Position numbers and translations under genes: made by a program
Shown: one piece after another, positions 43,851 to 52,398 of the stretch
How the letters are laid out: each line of letters starts with the position of its first letter
Numbering within the stretch: position 1 is the first letter of the stretch
Notes under the pieces: generated by a model
Databases searched by the model: none
What the model saw: only the letters and a program-made list of their open reading frames with translations
Told to the model about the DNA's origin: nothing
Assembly (NCBI RefSeq): GCF_008254045.1
Contig: NZ_CP042425.1
Span: forward strand, 2,418,001-2,482,000
Length of the DNA: 64,000 bases
Reading direction: 5' to 3'
From: Limnoglobus roseus
Lineage (GTDB): Bacteria; Planctomycetota; Planctomycetia; Gemmatales; Gemmataceae

Positions 43851-43868
43851 CCCCACCCGGAGACACCC

Positions 43869-44429
43869 ATGAGCAAGAAGATCAAGGAACTGGAGCTGAA
43901 CGCCCTCCGGGCGGCCTTCAAGGGCGTGGTGAACTACGTCCTCGTCGAGCCGACGAAGGTCGACGCGGCCACCGACTACGAATTCCGCAAGACGCTGCGC
44001 GGCAAGAAGATCACCGTGAAGATGGTGAAGAACTCCTTCGCCCGCAAGGTGCTGGCCGAGAACGGCGTGGCCGTCGAGGGCTTCGCCGGTACGTCGCTGC
44101 TCTGCTGGGGCAGCGACAGCGTGAAGGGCCTCGCCACCGCCGTCGAAGGGGCGATCAAGGACTCGAAGAAAGACCCGAAGGCCCCGGACAAGTACAAGGT
44201 CCGGGCGGGCGTCGCGGAAGGCCAACCGGCCCCGTTCGCCCTGATGAAAACCATGCCGACGCGCCTGGAGGCCATCGGCGAAGTCGTCGCGGCCCTCACC
44301 GGCCCCGGCTCCAGCCTCGTCTCGGCCCTCTCGGGGCCGGGGGCGTCGCTCGCCAGCATTCTCAAGACGATCGAGGAGAAGGCACCGGCCGAAGCTGCGG
44401 CTCCGGCCGAGGCTCCCCCGGCGGCTTAA
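43869..44429 (+). CDS. rplJ: 50S ribosomal protein L10, 186 aa
   Basis: L10 core: LRAAFKGVVNYVLVEPTKVD, GKKITVKMVKNSFARKVLAE, SLLCWGSDSVKGLATAVEGA, and a C-terminal alanine-rich helix that binds L12 dimers (ASLASILKTIEEKAPAEAAA). Start ATG 43869 follows GGAGACACCC. It anchors L12 stalk dimers and in other bacteria autoregulates translation from the rplJ leader. Confidence 0.96.
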   Translation: MSKKIKELELNALRAAFKGVVNYVLVEPTKVDAATDYEFRKTLRGKKITVKMVKNSFARKVLAENGVAVEGFAGTSLLCWGSDSVKGLATAVEGAIKDSKKDPKAPDKYKVRAGVAEGQPAPFALMKTMPTRLEAIGEVVAALTGPGSSLVSALSGPGASLASILKTIEEKAPAEAAAPAEAPPAA

Positions 44430-44594
44430 TGGCAGAGATCCGAGGTCAGAAGTCAGAGATCAGATTTGCTGACCTCTAATCTCTGGCTCCTGATCTCTTG
44501 CTCTACAAACTATTACGCTTCGCCGGGCTGCTTCACCCGGCAAACACCAACGCCGGGTGGCGACACCCGGCACTAACTTCGAAGGGAACTTCAC
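44430..44594 (+). promoter_or_regulatory. rplJ-rplL intergenic region with nested hairpins
   Basis: 165 bases between L10 and L12 contain nested inverted repeats: GAGGTCAG (44442) with CTGACCTC (44469), and AGAGATCAG (44455) with CTGATCTCT (44490). Downstream are two compact hairpins, GCCGGG/CCCGGC (44522-44541) and a perfect GCCGGGTG-GCGA-CACCCGGC (44552-44571). The last ends 23 bases before the L12 start. This could be a processing or translational control region, as L12 must be made in excess over L10. Confidence 0.6.
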
Positions 44595-44984
44595 ATGAGC
44601 GCGATTGCAGAACTGGGCGACAAGCTCGCGGGCCTGACCATCAAGGACGCCGTCGAGTTGAAGAACTACCTCAAGGAAAAGCACGGCATCGAACCCGCCG
44701 CCGGCGGCGTGGCGATGGCGGCCGGCCCGGCTGCGGCGGCGGCAGCCCCCGCGGCGGAAGCCACGGAATTCAACGTGGTCCTCGAAGCCGGCTTCGACGC
44801 GGCCAAGAAGATCGGCATCATCAAGGTGGTGCGCGAACTGACCGGCCAAGGCCTGGCGGAAGCGAAGGCGACCGTCGAAGGCGCGCCGAAGAACATCAAG
44901 GACGGCGTCGACAAGAAGACGGCCGAAGACCTCAAGAAGAAGCTGGAAGAAGCCGGCGCGAAGGTCAGCGTCAAGCCTGCGTAA
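44595..44984 (+). CDS. rplL: 50S ribosomal protein L7/L12, 129 aa
   Basis: ATG 44595 with GAAGGGAA upstream. N-terminal dimerisation domain ([20 protein letters not shown]), alanine-rich hinge ([20 protein letters not shown]) and conserved C-terminal domain ([53 protein letters not shown]). Last gene of the group; an intrinsic terminator follows, and rpoB, usually next, is absent. Confidence 0.98.
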   Translation: MSAIAELGDKLAGLTIKDAVELKNYLKEKHGIEPAAGGVAMAAGPAAAAAAPAAEATEFNVVLEAGFDAAKKIGIIKVVRELTGQGLAEAKATVEGAPKNIKDGVDKKTAEDLKKKLEEAGAKVSVKPA

Positions 44985-45005
44985 CTTGCGATTCGACTCG
45001 CGAGC

Positions 45006-45037
45006 GGGCCGCCCGAAGGGGCGGCCCGTTTTCGTTT
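45006..45037 (+). terminator. Rho-independent terminator after rplL
   Basis: GGGCCGCCC, loop GAAG, GGGCGGCCC, then GTTTTCGTTT. A perfect 9-bp GC stem with a T-rich tail 22 bases after the L12 stop; it ends the ribosomal protein group. Confidence 0.9.
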
Positions 45038-45130
45038 CCGGCGGCTGATTTCCCCCATCGCTGTTAGGCCCGCCCTCCCCAAACGCTATCCCTGATATTG
45101 CCTCTCACGACTCTCGCGAAGGACCGTCCC

Positions 45131-46375
45131 TTGTCGCACCGCTCGTACTGGTTCCTCGTCTCGCTGCTCGGTAGCCTCAGCGTCATCAGCCCGTTCGCCA
45201 TCGACACGTACCTGCCCGCGTACCCGCAGATGGCCGCCGACCTCGGCGTGCAAACCGAGACCATCGCGCTGACGTTGTCGAGCTACTTCATCGGCCTCGC
45301 GCTCGGGCAGGTCTTCTACGGCCCGCTGCTCGACCGCTTCGGCCGCAAGAAGCCGTTGACCGTTGGGCTGACGCTGTTCGTCGTCGCGTCGCTCGGCTGT
45401 GCCGTCGCCCCGGACGTGTACACGCTGATCGCCCTGCGGTTCGTCCAGGCCCTCGGCGGGTGCGTCGCGCAAGTTGCGTCGATCACGATGGTCGGCGACT
45501 TCTTCCCGGTGAAGGACAAGGCCCGGATTCTGTCACGGCTGTTCCTGTTCATTGCCGCGTCGCCGCTGCTCGCGCCCAGCATCGGCAGCCTGATGATGCT
45601 GGCCGGCGGCTGGAAGCTCGTGTTTCTGTTCCTGGCCGTCGGCGGCTTCGCCATCTTGACGCTGGTTCGCCTGAAGTTGCCGGAAGGCCACCAGCCCGAT
45701 CCGAGCATTTCCTTGCGGCCCGGCCCGATCGTGGCGGAATACTGGACGATCCTCCGGCACGCCCGGTTCATCACCTACACGATGGCCGGGGCGTTCTCGT
45801 TCGCCGGGCTGTTCACCTACGTCGCCGGCTCGCCGATCATCTTCCGCGACGGCTTCGGCCTCGGCGAAACGGCGTACAGCGTCATCTTCGCCGTCCTCGC
45901 CGTCGGCTTCATCGGCGGCAGTCAACTCAACGTGGTCCTCCTGAAGCGGTACGACAGCGAGACGCTGTTCTTCCGCTTCCTGATGCTGCAAGTCGCGGTC
46001 GGCCTCGTCTTCGTGACCGCGACTGTCGCCGGCGTGTGCGGGTTGGCCGAGACGCTGGTGTTGCTATTTTGCTTCCTGAGTTGTGTCGGTATCACGAACC
46101 CGAACGCCTCGGCCCTGGCCCTGTCGCCGTTCACGAAGAACGCCGGCAGCGCGTCGGCCCTGCTCGGCTTCTTCCAACTCGGCGTTGGGGCGTTGATCTC
46201 CACCGGTATCGGGGCCGCGAAGTCGAGCGACCGCTTCCCGATCATCGCGATCATGTCTGCAACCGCGGTCATCGGCCTGGCGATCCTGCTGATCGGCCGA
46301 CGCCGTGCCCTCGCGAGCACGGCGGCCGAGCCAGAACTGACGGAGGACCGGGTGCCAGTCGCCGTAATGCACTGA
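45131..46375 (+). CDS. Bcr/CflA-family MFS drug exporter, 414 aa
   Basis: Twelve membrane segments and Bcr/CflA-type motifs: SPFAIDTYLPAYPQMAADLG, ALGQVFYGPLLDRFGRKKPL, RFVQALGGCVAQVASITMVG, FTYVAGSPIIFRDGFGL, LSCVGITNPNASALALSPFT. Such transporters export chloramphenicol, bicyclomycin and related compounds. No ATG is available; TTG 45131 has AAGGA 7 bases upstream and is preferred to TTG 45098. A long palindrome lies just after its stop. Confidence 0.92.
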   Translation: MSHRSYWFLVSLLGSLSVISPFAIDTYLPAYPQMAADLGVQTETIALTLSSYFIGLALGQVFYGPLLDRFGRKKPLTVGLTLFVVASLGCAVAPDVYTLIALRFVQALGGCVAQVASITMVGDFFPVKDKARILSRLFLFIAASPLLAPSIGSLMMLAGGWKLVFLFLAVGGFAILTLVRLKLPEGHQPDPSISLRPGPIVAEYWTILRHARFITYTMAGAFSFAGLFTYVAGSPIIFRDGFGLGETAYSVIFAVLAVGFIGGSQLNVVLLKRYDSETLFFRFLMLQVAVGLVFVTATVAGVCGLAETLVLLFCFLSCVGITNPNASALALSPFTKNAGSASALLGFFQLGVGALISTGIGAAKSSDRFPIIAIMSATAVIGLAILLIGRRRALASTAAEPELTEDRVPVAVMH

Positions 46376-46395
46376 CGGTCATCGCTTTTAGAACT

Positions 46396-46446
46396 CAGAG
46401 CGGAAGCGACGGGGTGAGAGTCGTCCACCCCGTCGCTTCCGCTCTG
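46396..46446. terminator. Perfect 21-bp palindrome after the MFS gene
   Basis: The 21-base arm starting CAGAGCGGAAGCGACG (46396-46416) is perfectly complementary to 46426-46446, with a 9-base loop. It sits 20 bases after the exporter stop. The stem is long for a terminator and lacks a T-tract, so it may be a member of an intergenic palindrome class as well as a transcript end. Confidence 0.75.
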
Positions 46447-46557
46447 GGTTCCAAAGTGAGTCAGTTCGTGCTTGCCGGGGTGGAGTCGGGTACGTTAAAC
46501 TGTCGATACGAATACCCCCGCCGATGGCTTCCGCCATTCCACCCGCCGAGTGCCGAC

Positions 46558-47886
46558 ATGCTCACCGTTCTCGGTTCCCGTTCCCGGCTGTGCGACGGCC
46601 ACTCCCGACGATCCTTCCTGCGAGTCGGCGCGCTCGGTGTCGGCGGCCTGACGCTGTCGTCGCTGATGAAGGCCGAAGCCGCGGCCGGCAAAAAGTCGCA
46701 CAAGTCGGTCATCATGGTCTACCTGACCGGTGGCCTTGCCCACCAGGACACGTTTGACCTGAAGCCGAACGCCCCGACGGAAGTTCGCGGCGAGTTCAAG
46801 CCGATCAACACGAGCGCGCCCGGCGTGCAGTTCGGTGAGTTGCTGCCGAAGATGGCGAAGTGCGCCGACAAGATGATCGTGCTGCGGTCACTCGTCGGCC
46901 AGCGGGACGAACATAGCTCGTGGCAAAGTTACACCGGCACGGTGATGGACACGGCCAAGCGGGAACAGCGGCCGCACTTCGGCTCGGTCGTCGCCCGCAT
47001 TCAGGGGCAGACGGACCCAGTCGTGCCGGCGTTCGTGGACCTGTCGCCGACGATGCAGCACAAGCCGTACAACACGCCCGGCCCCGCGATGCTCGGCCGA
47101 GGTGCCGCCCCGGTGAAGGTGGACGGCGACGAAGTCGCGGTGATGAAAAACTTGAGCGTGCCGGTGGACCACCTCGCCAGTCGGCAGGCCCTCCTGGCGA
47201 CGATGGACCGTTTCAAGCAGCAGGCCGACCGCAGCACCGGCATCGCGGCCGACACCTTCCACGACCGGGCTTTCGAGGTGCTCACGTCGTCGAAGATCGT
47301 GGACGCCCTCGACGTGACGAAGGAGCCGACGGCCGTGCGGGAACGCTACGGCAAAGGATCGCCGAAACACCTGGGCGACGGCGCGCCGATGTGGAACGAC
47401 CAACTGCTGATGGCCCGCCGGCTGGTGGAAGCGGGCAGCCGCGTGGTGACGCTCGGCTACGGCTTCTGGGACACGCACGGCAACAACTTCAAGCACCTGA
47501 AGCAGCACATGCCGCTGTTCGACACCGGCATCTCGGCCCTCATCGAAGACATCTACGCGCGGGGCTTGGACCAGGACGTGACGGTGTGCGTGTGGGGCGA
47601 GTTCGGCCGCACGCCGAAGATCAACAAGGACGCCGGCCGCGACCACTGGGCACGGGTGAACGGCGCGATCCTAGCCGGCGGCGGCATGAAGGTCGGCCAG
47701 GTGATCGGCAGCACCGACGCGATTGCCGGCGAGGCGAAGAACGACCCGATCCCGTACCCGAACGTGCTGGCCACGGTGTACCGCAACCTCGGCCTCGACC
47801 CGCACGGCATGGTGTACGACGTGTCGAACCGCCCCAACCCGATCCTGCCGAGCAGTGTGCAGACGATCGATCGGGTGTGGGGGTAA
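46558..47886 (+). CDS. DUF1501 family protein, 442 aa
   Basis: Typical planctomycete DUF1501 protein: N-terminal Tat-like signal with RRSFLRVGALGVGGLTLSSL, then SVIMVYLTGGLAHQDTFDLK, APTEVRGEFKPINTSAPGVQ, LRSLVGQRDEHSSWQSYTG, GFWDTHGNNFKHLKQHMPLF, TVCVWGEFGRTPKINKDAGR and DHWARVNGAILAGGGMKVGQ. The family is distantly related to sulfatases/alkaline phosphatases and is exported. It is usually paired with a DUF1549/1553 protein; here that partner type is 12 kb away (59486). Earlier in-frame starts overlap the exporter gene and look noncoding. Confidence 0.93.
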   Translation: MLTVLGSRSRLCDGHSRRSFLRVGALGVGGLTLSSLMKAEAAAGKKSHKSVIMVYLTGGLAHQDTFDLKPNAPTEVRGEFKPINTSAPGVQFGELLPKMAKCADKMIVLRSLVGQRDEHSSWQSYTGTVMDTAKREQRPHFGSVVARIQGQTDPVVPAFVDLSPTMQHKPYNTPGPAMLGRGAAPVKVDGDEVAVMKNLSVPVDHLASRQALLATMDRFKQQADRSTGIAADTFHDRAFEVLTSSKIVDALDVTKEPTAVRERYGKGSPKHLGDGAPMWNDQLLMARRLVEAGSRVVTLGYGFWDTHGNNFKHLKQHMPLFDTGISALIEDIYARGLDQDVTVCVWGEFGRTPKINKDAGRDHWARVNGAILAGGGMKVGQVIGSTDAIAGEAKNDPIPYPNVLATVYRNLGLDPHGMVYDVSNRPNPILPSSVQTIDRVWG

Positions 47887-47892
47887 GTGCCA

Positions 47893-48159
47893 ATGGGCAG
47901 CCCGATGGCGACAAACGCCGAACCGGAACCGATGCGCCAATGGGGGCTTGCGATCGCGGCCGCTGATTGTTTGGTCGGCGGTGCTGTCCTGGTTGTCGTT
48001 GCCGCCGTGATGGCCTGGCAGGGTTGGTCGTTGTTGCCCATCGGCGTTCTGTCATTTGTCGGGATAGTCATGCTCCGAGACGGACCTCGGATGTTGGGGC
48101 TTCGGCGACACGACAAAGTCTCATCCGCACCGACTCGGATCAACGAGTCTTCGGCCTGA
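47893..48159 (+). CDS. Small membrane protein, 88 aa
   Basis: Starts 6 bases after the DUF1501 stop (ATG 47893, GGGGG upstream; GTG 47887 also possible). Two adjacent membrane segments (WGLAIAAADCLVGGAVLVVV; QGWSLLPIGVLSFVGIVMLR). Its stop codon lies inside the left REP inverted repeat, so the C-terminus may have been altered by the mobile element. No family recognised. Confidence 0.55.
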   Translation: MGSPMATNAEPEPMRQWGLAIAAADCLVGGAVLVVVAAVMAWQGWSLLPIGVLSFVGIVMLRDGPRMLGLRRHDKVSSAPTRINESSA

Positions 48160-48826
48160 AATGCCGGTTCTGTCAGCCCAGGTCGGAGTCGCGAAGCGAC
48201 GGAGGCCTGGGTTACGACCGCCACCACCGCAATCGGCCCTGAAAGGGCCGTTCATTCGAAACACACCGATGGCCCAATCCCTCGCGAAGATCTACGTCCA
48301 CGCCGTCTTCTCCACGCACAACCGCCAACCGCTCATCGCCGACCCGTGGCGGGAAGAATTGTTCCAACTCCTCAGCGGAGCAGCCAACAACGCGGGCTGT
48401 CAGGCGCTCATCGTCGGCGGGGTGGCAGACCACGTTCATCTGTTGTTCTAACTCGGCCGGACCATCACCATCGCGGACGCGGTCGGGACGATCAAGTCGT
48501 CCTCGTCGGCGTGGGTGAACCAGATGAAATGTCCGAAGGGCGACTTCCACTGGCAGGCGGGATACGGGGCATTCTCGGTCAGCCAGTCGAATGTGGACGC
48601 GGTTCGCGCGTACATTCTTGGGCAGCCCGAGCACCATGCGAAGCAGACGTACCAGGAGGATGAGTTTCGCGAGTGGTTGCGGCGATACGAGATCGAATGG
48701 GACGAGCGATATGTGTGGGACTGAATGAGCCGCCCTTTCAGGGCTGGTGGTGGGTGGTGGTCGTACCCAGGCCTCCGTCGCTTCGCGACTCCGACCTGGG
48801 CTGACAGAACCGGCACTTCAGGCCGG
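48152..48826. mobile_element. REP/RAYT element: inverted REP sequences flanking a tyrosine transposase
   Basis: About 100 bases at 48152-48262 and 48728-48826 are near-perfect inverted copies of each other. Each contains CGGCCTGAA, TGCCGGTTCTGTCAGCCCAG and an internal imperfect palindrome centred on GTCGCGAAGCGAC, then CCTGAAAGGGC next to the gene. This is the layout of a REP-associated tyrosine transposase with its own REP pair. The transposase has an in-frame stop, so the element is probably inactive here. Confidence 0.85.
48269..48724 (+). pseudogene. REP-associated tyrosine transposase (IS200-like Y1), with nonsense mutation
   Basis: Y1/HUH transposase: N-terminal YVHAVFSTHNRQPLIADPWR, HUH motif in GGVADHVHLLF, then a TAA at 48449-48451 (codon 61). 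After it the same frame continues LGRTITIADAVGTIKSSSSA, WQAGYGAFSVSQSNVDAV, RAYILGQPEHHAKQTY (catalytic Tyr helix) and FREWLRRYEIEWDERYVW. Apart from the stop the sequence is complete. It may be recent decay, as the flanking REPs are still nearly identical. Confidence 0.9.
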
Positions 48827-48849
48827 AAAACAGGAACGTCCTGTGGGCG

Positions 48850-49563
48850 TTATGCCAGCACTAGCATGGCCACGCCGCCGACGGCGAGGCCGGCGGCGAG
48901 GCCGAGCCACATCGTCAGGTAGCCCTTCGTCCACTGGTCGAGGCGCAGGAAGCCGTAGATCGCGGCCAGGAACGCGAACAGAATCGCGCCACCACGGAAG
49001 GCGTCGGTCACGCGCTCCGTCGAGCGGAGTTGCTGCACCTGGTCCTCGGTTAGCTCCAGGTCGATTTCCACCCAGTAGACGTTCGGGTTCAGGCCGTTGG
49101 CCTTGATAGCGGTCTTCTCCTCATCCGTTGGCGGGACGGGCCGTACCTCGCCCTTCACGTACTCTGTCTTCATCTTCACCAGCCACGGGCGGGCGTGGAT
49201 CGGCGGGTCGAGTTGGTCCAGTTGTTTCATCAACTCGGTGCGGGCCACGGTCAGCGCGTCGGTCAGCGCGGCCTCCTTGCTCGTGTGTGGCTTGCTGCTG
49301 CGGATGGCCGGCAGGCGGACCGCCGGCTGAAGGCCGACCGTGCGGGCGGCGGCGATCTTTTCCCGCAACACCGGCGGGCCGACGACCGATTCGGGATCGA
49401 CCGCCTTCCCGTCTTCGCCAACAGCCTTCGGCGACGGGGCTTGCTCATTCGCCACCGGCTTTGGCTTCGCCGGCCGCGGCTTGGCGTGGCAACCCGTCAA
49501 GCCGAACGCGAGACACGCGAGCGCGAGGCAGCCCAGAACGCGAGCAGTTCGATTCGGAAACAT
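48850..49563 (-). CDS. Lipoprotein with two C-terminal membrane segments, 237 aa
   Basis: ATG 49563 gives a signal peptide with a lipobox (ALACLAFGLTGCHAK, Cys about 25), a proline-rich linker, a charged helical domain (ALTDALTVARTELMKQLDQL, NPNVYWVEIDLELTEDQVQQ) and two C-terminal membrane helices (ILFAFLAAIYGFLRL; MWLGLAAGLAVGGVAMLVLA). It is adjacent to and on the same strand as a kinase gene (49615). Function unknown. Confidence 0.75.
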   Translation of the reverse strand: MFPNRTARVLGCLALACLAFGLTGCHAKPRPAKPKPVANEQAPSPKAVGEDGKAVDPESVVGPPVLREKIAAARTVGLQPAVRLPAIRSSKPHTSKEAALTDALTVARTELMKQLDQLDPPIHARPWLVKMKTEYVKGEVRPVPPTDEEKTAIKANGLNPNVYWVEIDLELTEDQVQQLRSTERVTDAFRGGAILFAFLAAIYGFLRLDQWTKGYLTMWLGLAAGLAVGGVAMLVLA

Positions 49564-49614
49564 GACGGCCACCTCTTTCATCGGACTCCTGAACCCCTGA
49601 CTCCTGATCCCTGA

Positions 49615-51288
49615 TTATCGCGTTCGCCACTTCAGTTTCTTCGGCAGCGGCGGGGGCGGCGCGACCCACGGGCTGACCCACTGCACGGCAATCGTGCCGA
49701 GGACCAACGGAATGAGGGCGAATTCCACGTTCGCGGAGTGCCACGGCCAGAGGAACGACAGCACCAGGCCCCAGAAGGCGGCCACGAACGGCGGGAACAG
49801 GCTGAACCGCTCCTTGCGGTCGCGGGCGGCCATCCGCCACCACCGGGCCGCGCCGAAGACGCACGCGAAGTAGAGGGCGTAGCCCGACACCATCGGCACC
49901 GAGCGGGCCGGCAGGTTCACCCAGCCGAAGAGGTACGAGTTCGTCGTCGGCGATTCGTCGTACCCGCTGTCTAGCGACGGACCGATCCAGCCTTCCAGCC
50001 AGAAGGCGAACAGGCCGATGACGAGGCCGAGCGACGCGAACCGCAGGCGGCGGCCCCAGGTGTCGCCCTTCTTGTACCTCGCGCCGCCGGACGCCAAGAG
50101 CATCGCCCACGTCACGGCGAGCGAGATGAGGCCCATCCGGCCGATGGTCGCCCAGTCGGCGGTGCGGGTGACGGCCATCCACGGGATGATGCCGACGGCC
50201 ACCACCAGCGGCGCTTGCAACAGCGAGCCTAGTAAGTCGGTCAGCCGATCGCGGAATGTGCCGCCGCGCGAGGGCGTCTCGGTGCTGATCGGCAGTGCCA
50301 GCGGAATCGACTTCGGCGGGGCGGGGGGTGCGATCGGTTGGGCCACGGGAACCGCCTTCGGAAGCAGGGTCGCGACCGGCACGGCCTCGGGGGGCTTCTC
50401 GGCCGGCGTGGGGGGGGCGATCAGTTCGGGGTGAACCGACTTCGCCATCGGCGGGGCCGGCGTCACCGGCTGCGTCGGGTACGCGGCGTCCACGGCCTTC
50501 GCCATCTCGGTCATCGTCGCGTACCGCTTCTGCGGGTTCTTGTCGAGCGCCTTCAAGATCACCGCCTTGAACGGCTCCGGCACGCCGGTCAGGTCGGGCG
50601 TGGCCGTCAGGTGCTTCATCAGGATTTCGCCATCGCTCTCGCCGTCGAACGGCAGCTTGCCGGTGAGCATCTCGTGGAGCATCACCCCACAGGCGTAGAT
50701 GTCGATCGACTTCGTGTAGTTGCCGCTCGAAATCTCCGGGGCCATGAAGTGGACCGTGCCGACGGTCCGCGTCTGCTGCTTGTTCGTCAGGCTCATCGCC
50801 TTGCACAGACCGTAGTCGCCGACCTTCAGGCTGCCGTGTTCGAGGAAGATGTTCGCCGGCTTCAAGTCGCGGTGGACGACGCCGTGATCATGCAGGTACG
50901 CGACGGCCCGCGCCAGGCTCTGAAACCACTCGACGGCGAGGTTCACCGGCAGGCCGTTCGGGTGGCGGTCGATGACCTGCGCCATGCTCTCGCCGAGGAC
51001 GTACTCCATGACGAGCCACTTGTCGCCGTGGGAGTCTTCCTTCAGGTCGTAGATGTGAACGAGGTTCGGGTGCTTGAGATTCAAGCAATTCGCGACGCCG
51101 CGCATCTCGACGTCGGAGCCGCCGCGGAGGAGCTTGAGGGCGACTTCCTTGCCGGAATCGCTGACGGCGAAATAGACTTCGCCGAACCCGCCCTTGCCGA
51201 CGCCGCGCTTCACGGTGTACCCGGCGAGCGGGCGTTCGCCTGTTCGGTAGGTGAACCGCATCGGTGGCCTCGGGAAACGAAGAGACAT
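49615..51288 (-). CDS. Serine/threonine protein kinase with C-terminal membrane domain, 557 aa
   Basis: Kinase domain at about residues 23-285: GVGKGGFGEVYFAV, KEVALKLLRG (Lys), HRDLKPANIFLEH, VGDYGLCKA (DYG in place of DFG), GTVHFMAPEI and DIYACGVMLHEML. A proline/alanine-rich linker (TPAPPMAKSVHPELIAPPTP) leads to six or so membrane segments in the C-terminal third (APLVVAVGIIPWMAV, YALYFACVFGAARWW). ATG 51288 chosen; ATG 51261 (MRFTYRTGERP) is a possible alternative. Membrane-bound signalling kinase; substrates unknown. Confidence 0.92.
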   Translation of the reverse strand: MSLRFPRPPMRFTYRTGERPLAGYTVKRGVGKGGFGEVYFAVSDSGKEVALKLLRGGSDVEMRGVANCLNLKHPNLVHIYDLKEDSHGDKWLVMEYVLGESMAQVIDRHPNGLPVNLAVEWFQSLARAVAYLHDHGVVHRDLKPANIFLEHGSLKVGDYGLCKAMSLTNKQQTRTVGTVHFMAPEISSGNYTKSIDIYACGVMLHEMLTGKLPFDGESDGEILMKHLTATPDLTGVPEPFKAVILKALDKNPQKRYATMTEMAKAVDAAYPTQPVTPAPPMAKSVHPELIAPPTPAEKPPEAVPVATLLPKAVPVAQPIAPPAPPKSIPLALPISTETPSRGGTFRDRLTDLLGSLLQAPLVVAVGIIPWMAVTRTADWATIGRMGLISLAVTWAMLLASGGARYKKGDTWGRRLRFASLGLVIGLFAFWLEGWIGPSLDSGYDESPTTNSYLFGWVNLPARSVPMVSGYALYFACVFGAARWWRMAARDRKERFSLFPPFVAAFWGLVLSFLWPWHSANVEFALIPLVLGTIAVQWVSPWVAPPPPLPKKLKWRTR

Positions 51289-51362
51289 CAGTGTCTGTCG
51301 TTGTAGTATTCGCGAACGCGGGCGGGGGATTTGAAAAATGGGAAGAAACGGCACCTCAGGAA

Positions 51363-51809
51363 TCAGACGTTTTGAATTGGGGCGGGCGGGAAGAGGCGAT
51401 CGTAGGTTCGAGAAGCGACAACGAGAGCAATTACGAACGCGATGAGCTGACACCCGCAAAAGGCCATGCCTGCCCACCATAGGAGGATCATCGCGTCGCC
51501 AAAGCCTTCATATGCTTCTGTGGCGACCGGAAGTGTTGAGGCGTACCATCGTAGAATCCCGTAGCAGACCAAGCCGCTCCCAGAGAAAGTCACAGCGTAC
51601 ATGCCGACAAACGTCAGCAAGACCTTGACGCACTTCCGACTCGGAAGCAGCCGAATGAAGCCATTCCAAATTTGTCGTCCAATCGCCCGACACCGCGGGC
51701 CGAAGGCCAAGCTGCGGGTGTCGCGGAGCAGCATCGCAATTCCAGCGACTACGAACAGCACTCCCCCTGCAAGAAGAAACGACATGCCGTTTTCGGTCGT
51801 GGCAACCAT
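51363..51809 (-). CDS. Membrane protein of unknown function, 148 aa
   Basis: ATG 51809 with GAGGCG upstream; an in-frame ATG at 51896 would overlap a long palindrome and is less likely. Three membrane segments: MSFLLAGGVLFVVAGIAMLL, VLLTFVGMYAVTFSGSGLVC and GMAFCGCQLIAFVIALVVAS. No family recognised. Confidence 0.65.
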   Translation of the reverse strand: MVATTENGMSFLLAGGVLFVVAGIAMLLRDTRSLAFGPRCRAIGRQIWNGFIRLLPSRKCVKVLLTFVGMYAVTFSGSGLVCYGILRWYASTLPVATEAYEGFGDAMILLWWAGMAFCGCQLIAFVIALVVASRTYDRLFPPAPIQNV

Positions 51810-51888
51810 AGGAACGCCTCGGATTCTTTGTGATGCAAAGTTATCGGAGGCCAGTGGGCCTGTCCAGTCGATACTTTCTGTGTCAAGG

Positions 51889-51961
51889 GCGAGCATCGCG
51901 GTGTAAGCGCGCCGTGGTCTTCACTCGGGGAGACACGGCGCGCTTACACCGCGACGCTCGC
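51889..51961. repeat. 28-bp inverted repeat with 17-base loop
   Basis: The arm at 51889-51916 (starting GCGAGCATCGCGGTGTAAGC) is complementary to 51934-51961 with a single mismatch. This is the longest palindrome of the window. It lies upstream of a membrane protein gene and ahead of the tRNA cluster, not at an obvious gene end. It resembles a miniature inverted-repeat or REPIN-type element. Confidence 0.85.
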
Positions 51962-52105
51962 CAACACGCGAACCCACGCCGCTTCACGCTGTCCATTTCC
52001 CATCGGTACGGCGGTTCGTATGATGCCCGAGATGGTGGGCCGACGCGAATTGCCCTTGCTGACGGGGGCCGGCCGCCCTACTTTGACTCTCCGGCGGTTC
52101 ATTCC

Positions 52106-52178
52106 GCCAGCTTAGCTCAGCTGGTAGAGCAACGGTTTTGTAAACCGTAGGTCGTGGGTTCAAGTCCCACAGCTGGCT
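52106..52178 (+). tRNA. tRNA-Thr (TGT)
   Basis: Acceptor GCCAGCT/AGCTGGC, D-arm AGCTCAGCTGGTAGAGC, anticodon stem ACGGT/ACCGT with loop TTTGTAA (anticodon TGT), T-arm GTGGGTTCAAGTCCCAC. First of four tRNAs preceding tuf. Confidence 0.95.
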
Positions 52179-52202
52179 CTGGCCAAAGGGCAGACGATTC
52201 AC

Positions 52203-52285
52203 GGGTAGGTGGCAGAGCGGTCAATTGCACCAGACTGTAAATCTGGCCTCTTCGGAGTTCGGGGGTTCAAATCCCTCCCTACCCA
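52203..52285 (+). tRNA. tRNA-Tyr (GTA)
   Basis: Class II tRNA with a long variable arm: acceptor GGGTAGG/CCTACCC, anticodon stem CCAGA/TCTGG with loop CTGTAAA (anticodon GTA), variable arm CCTCTTCGGAGTT, T-arm GGGGGTTCAAATCCCTC, discriminator A. Confidence 0.94.
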
Positions 52286-52292
52286 CTGTCGG

Positions 52293-52397
52293 GCAAATGC
52301 GGAATTCGGAACGCGGAATTCGGAATTGAAACCAAGACCTCAACGGACGTTTTTGTTTTTATTCCGCATTCCGAACTCCACATTCCGCATTTCAAAC
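52293..52397. repeat. Hairpin-forming GCGGAAT repeat between tRNA-Tyr and tRNA-Gly
   Basis: AAATGCGGAATTCGG and ACGCGGAATTCGG on the left are complementary to TATTCCGCATTCCG and CATTCCGCATTT on the right, enclosing a T-rich loop (GTTTTTGTTTTT). Same family as the spacer between accB and accC (32604-32684). Confidence 0.8.
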
Positions 52398-52398
52398 T

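Noticed and set aside
45460..47886. Start of the DUF1501 gene near 45460
   Set aside because: That region is the MFS exporter in another frame; family and signal peptide begin at 46558.
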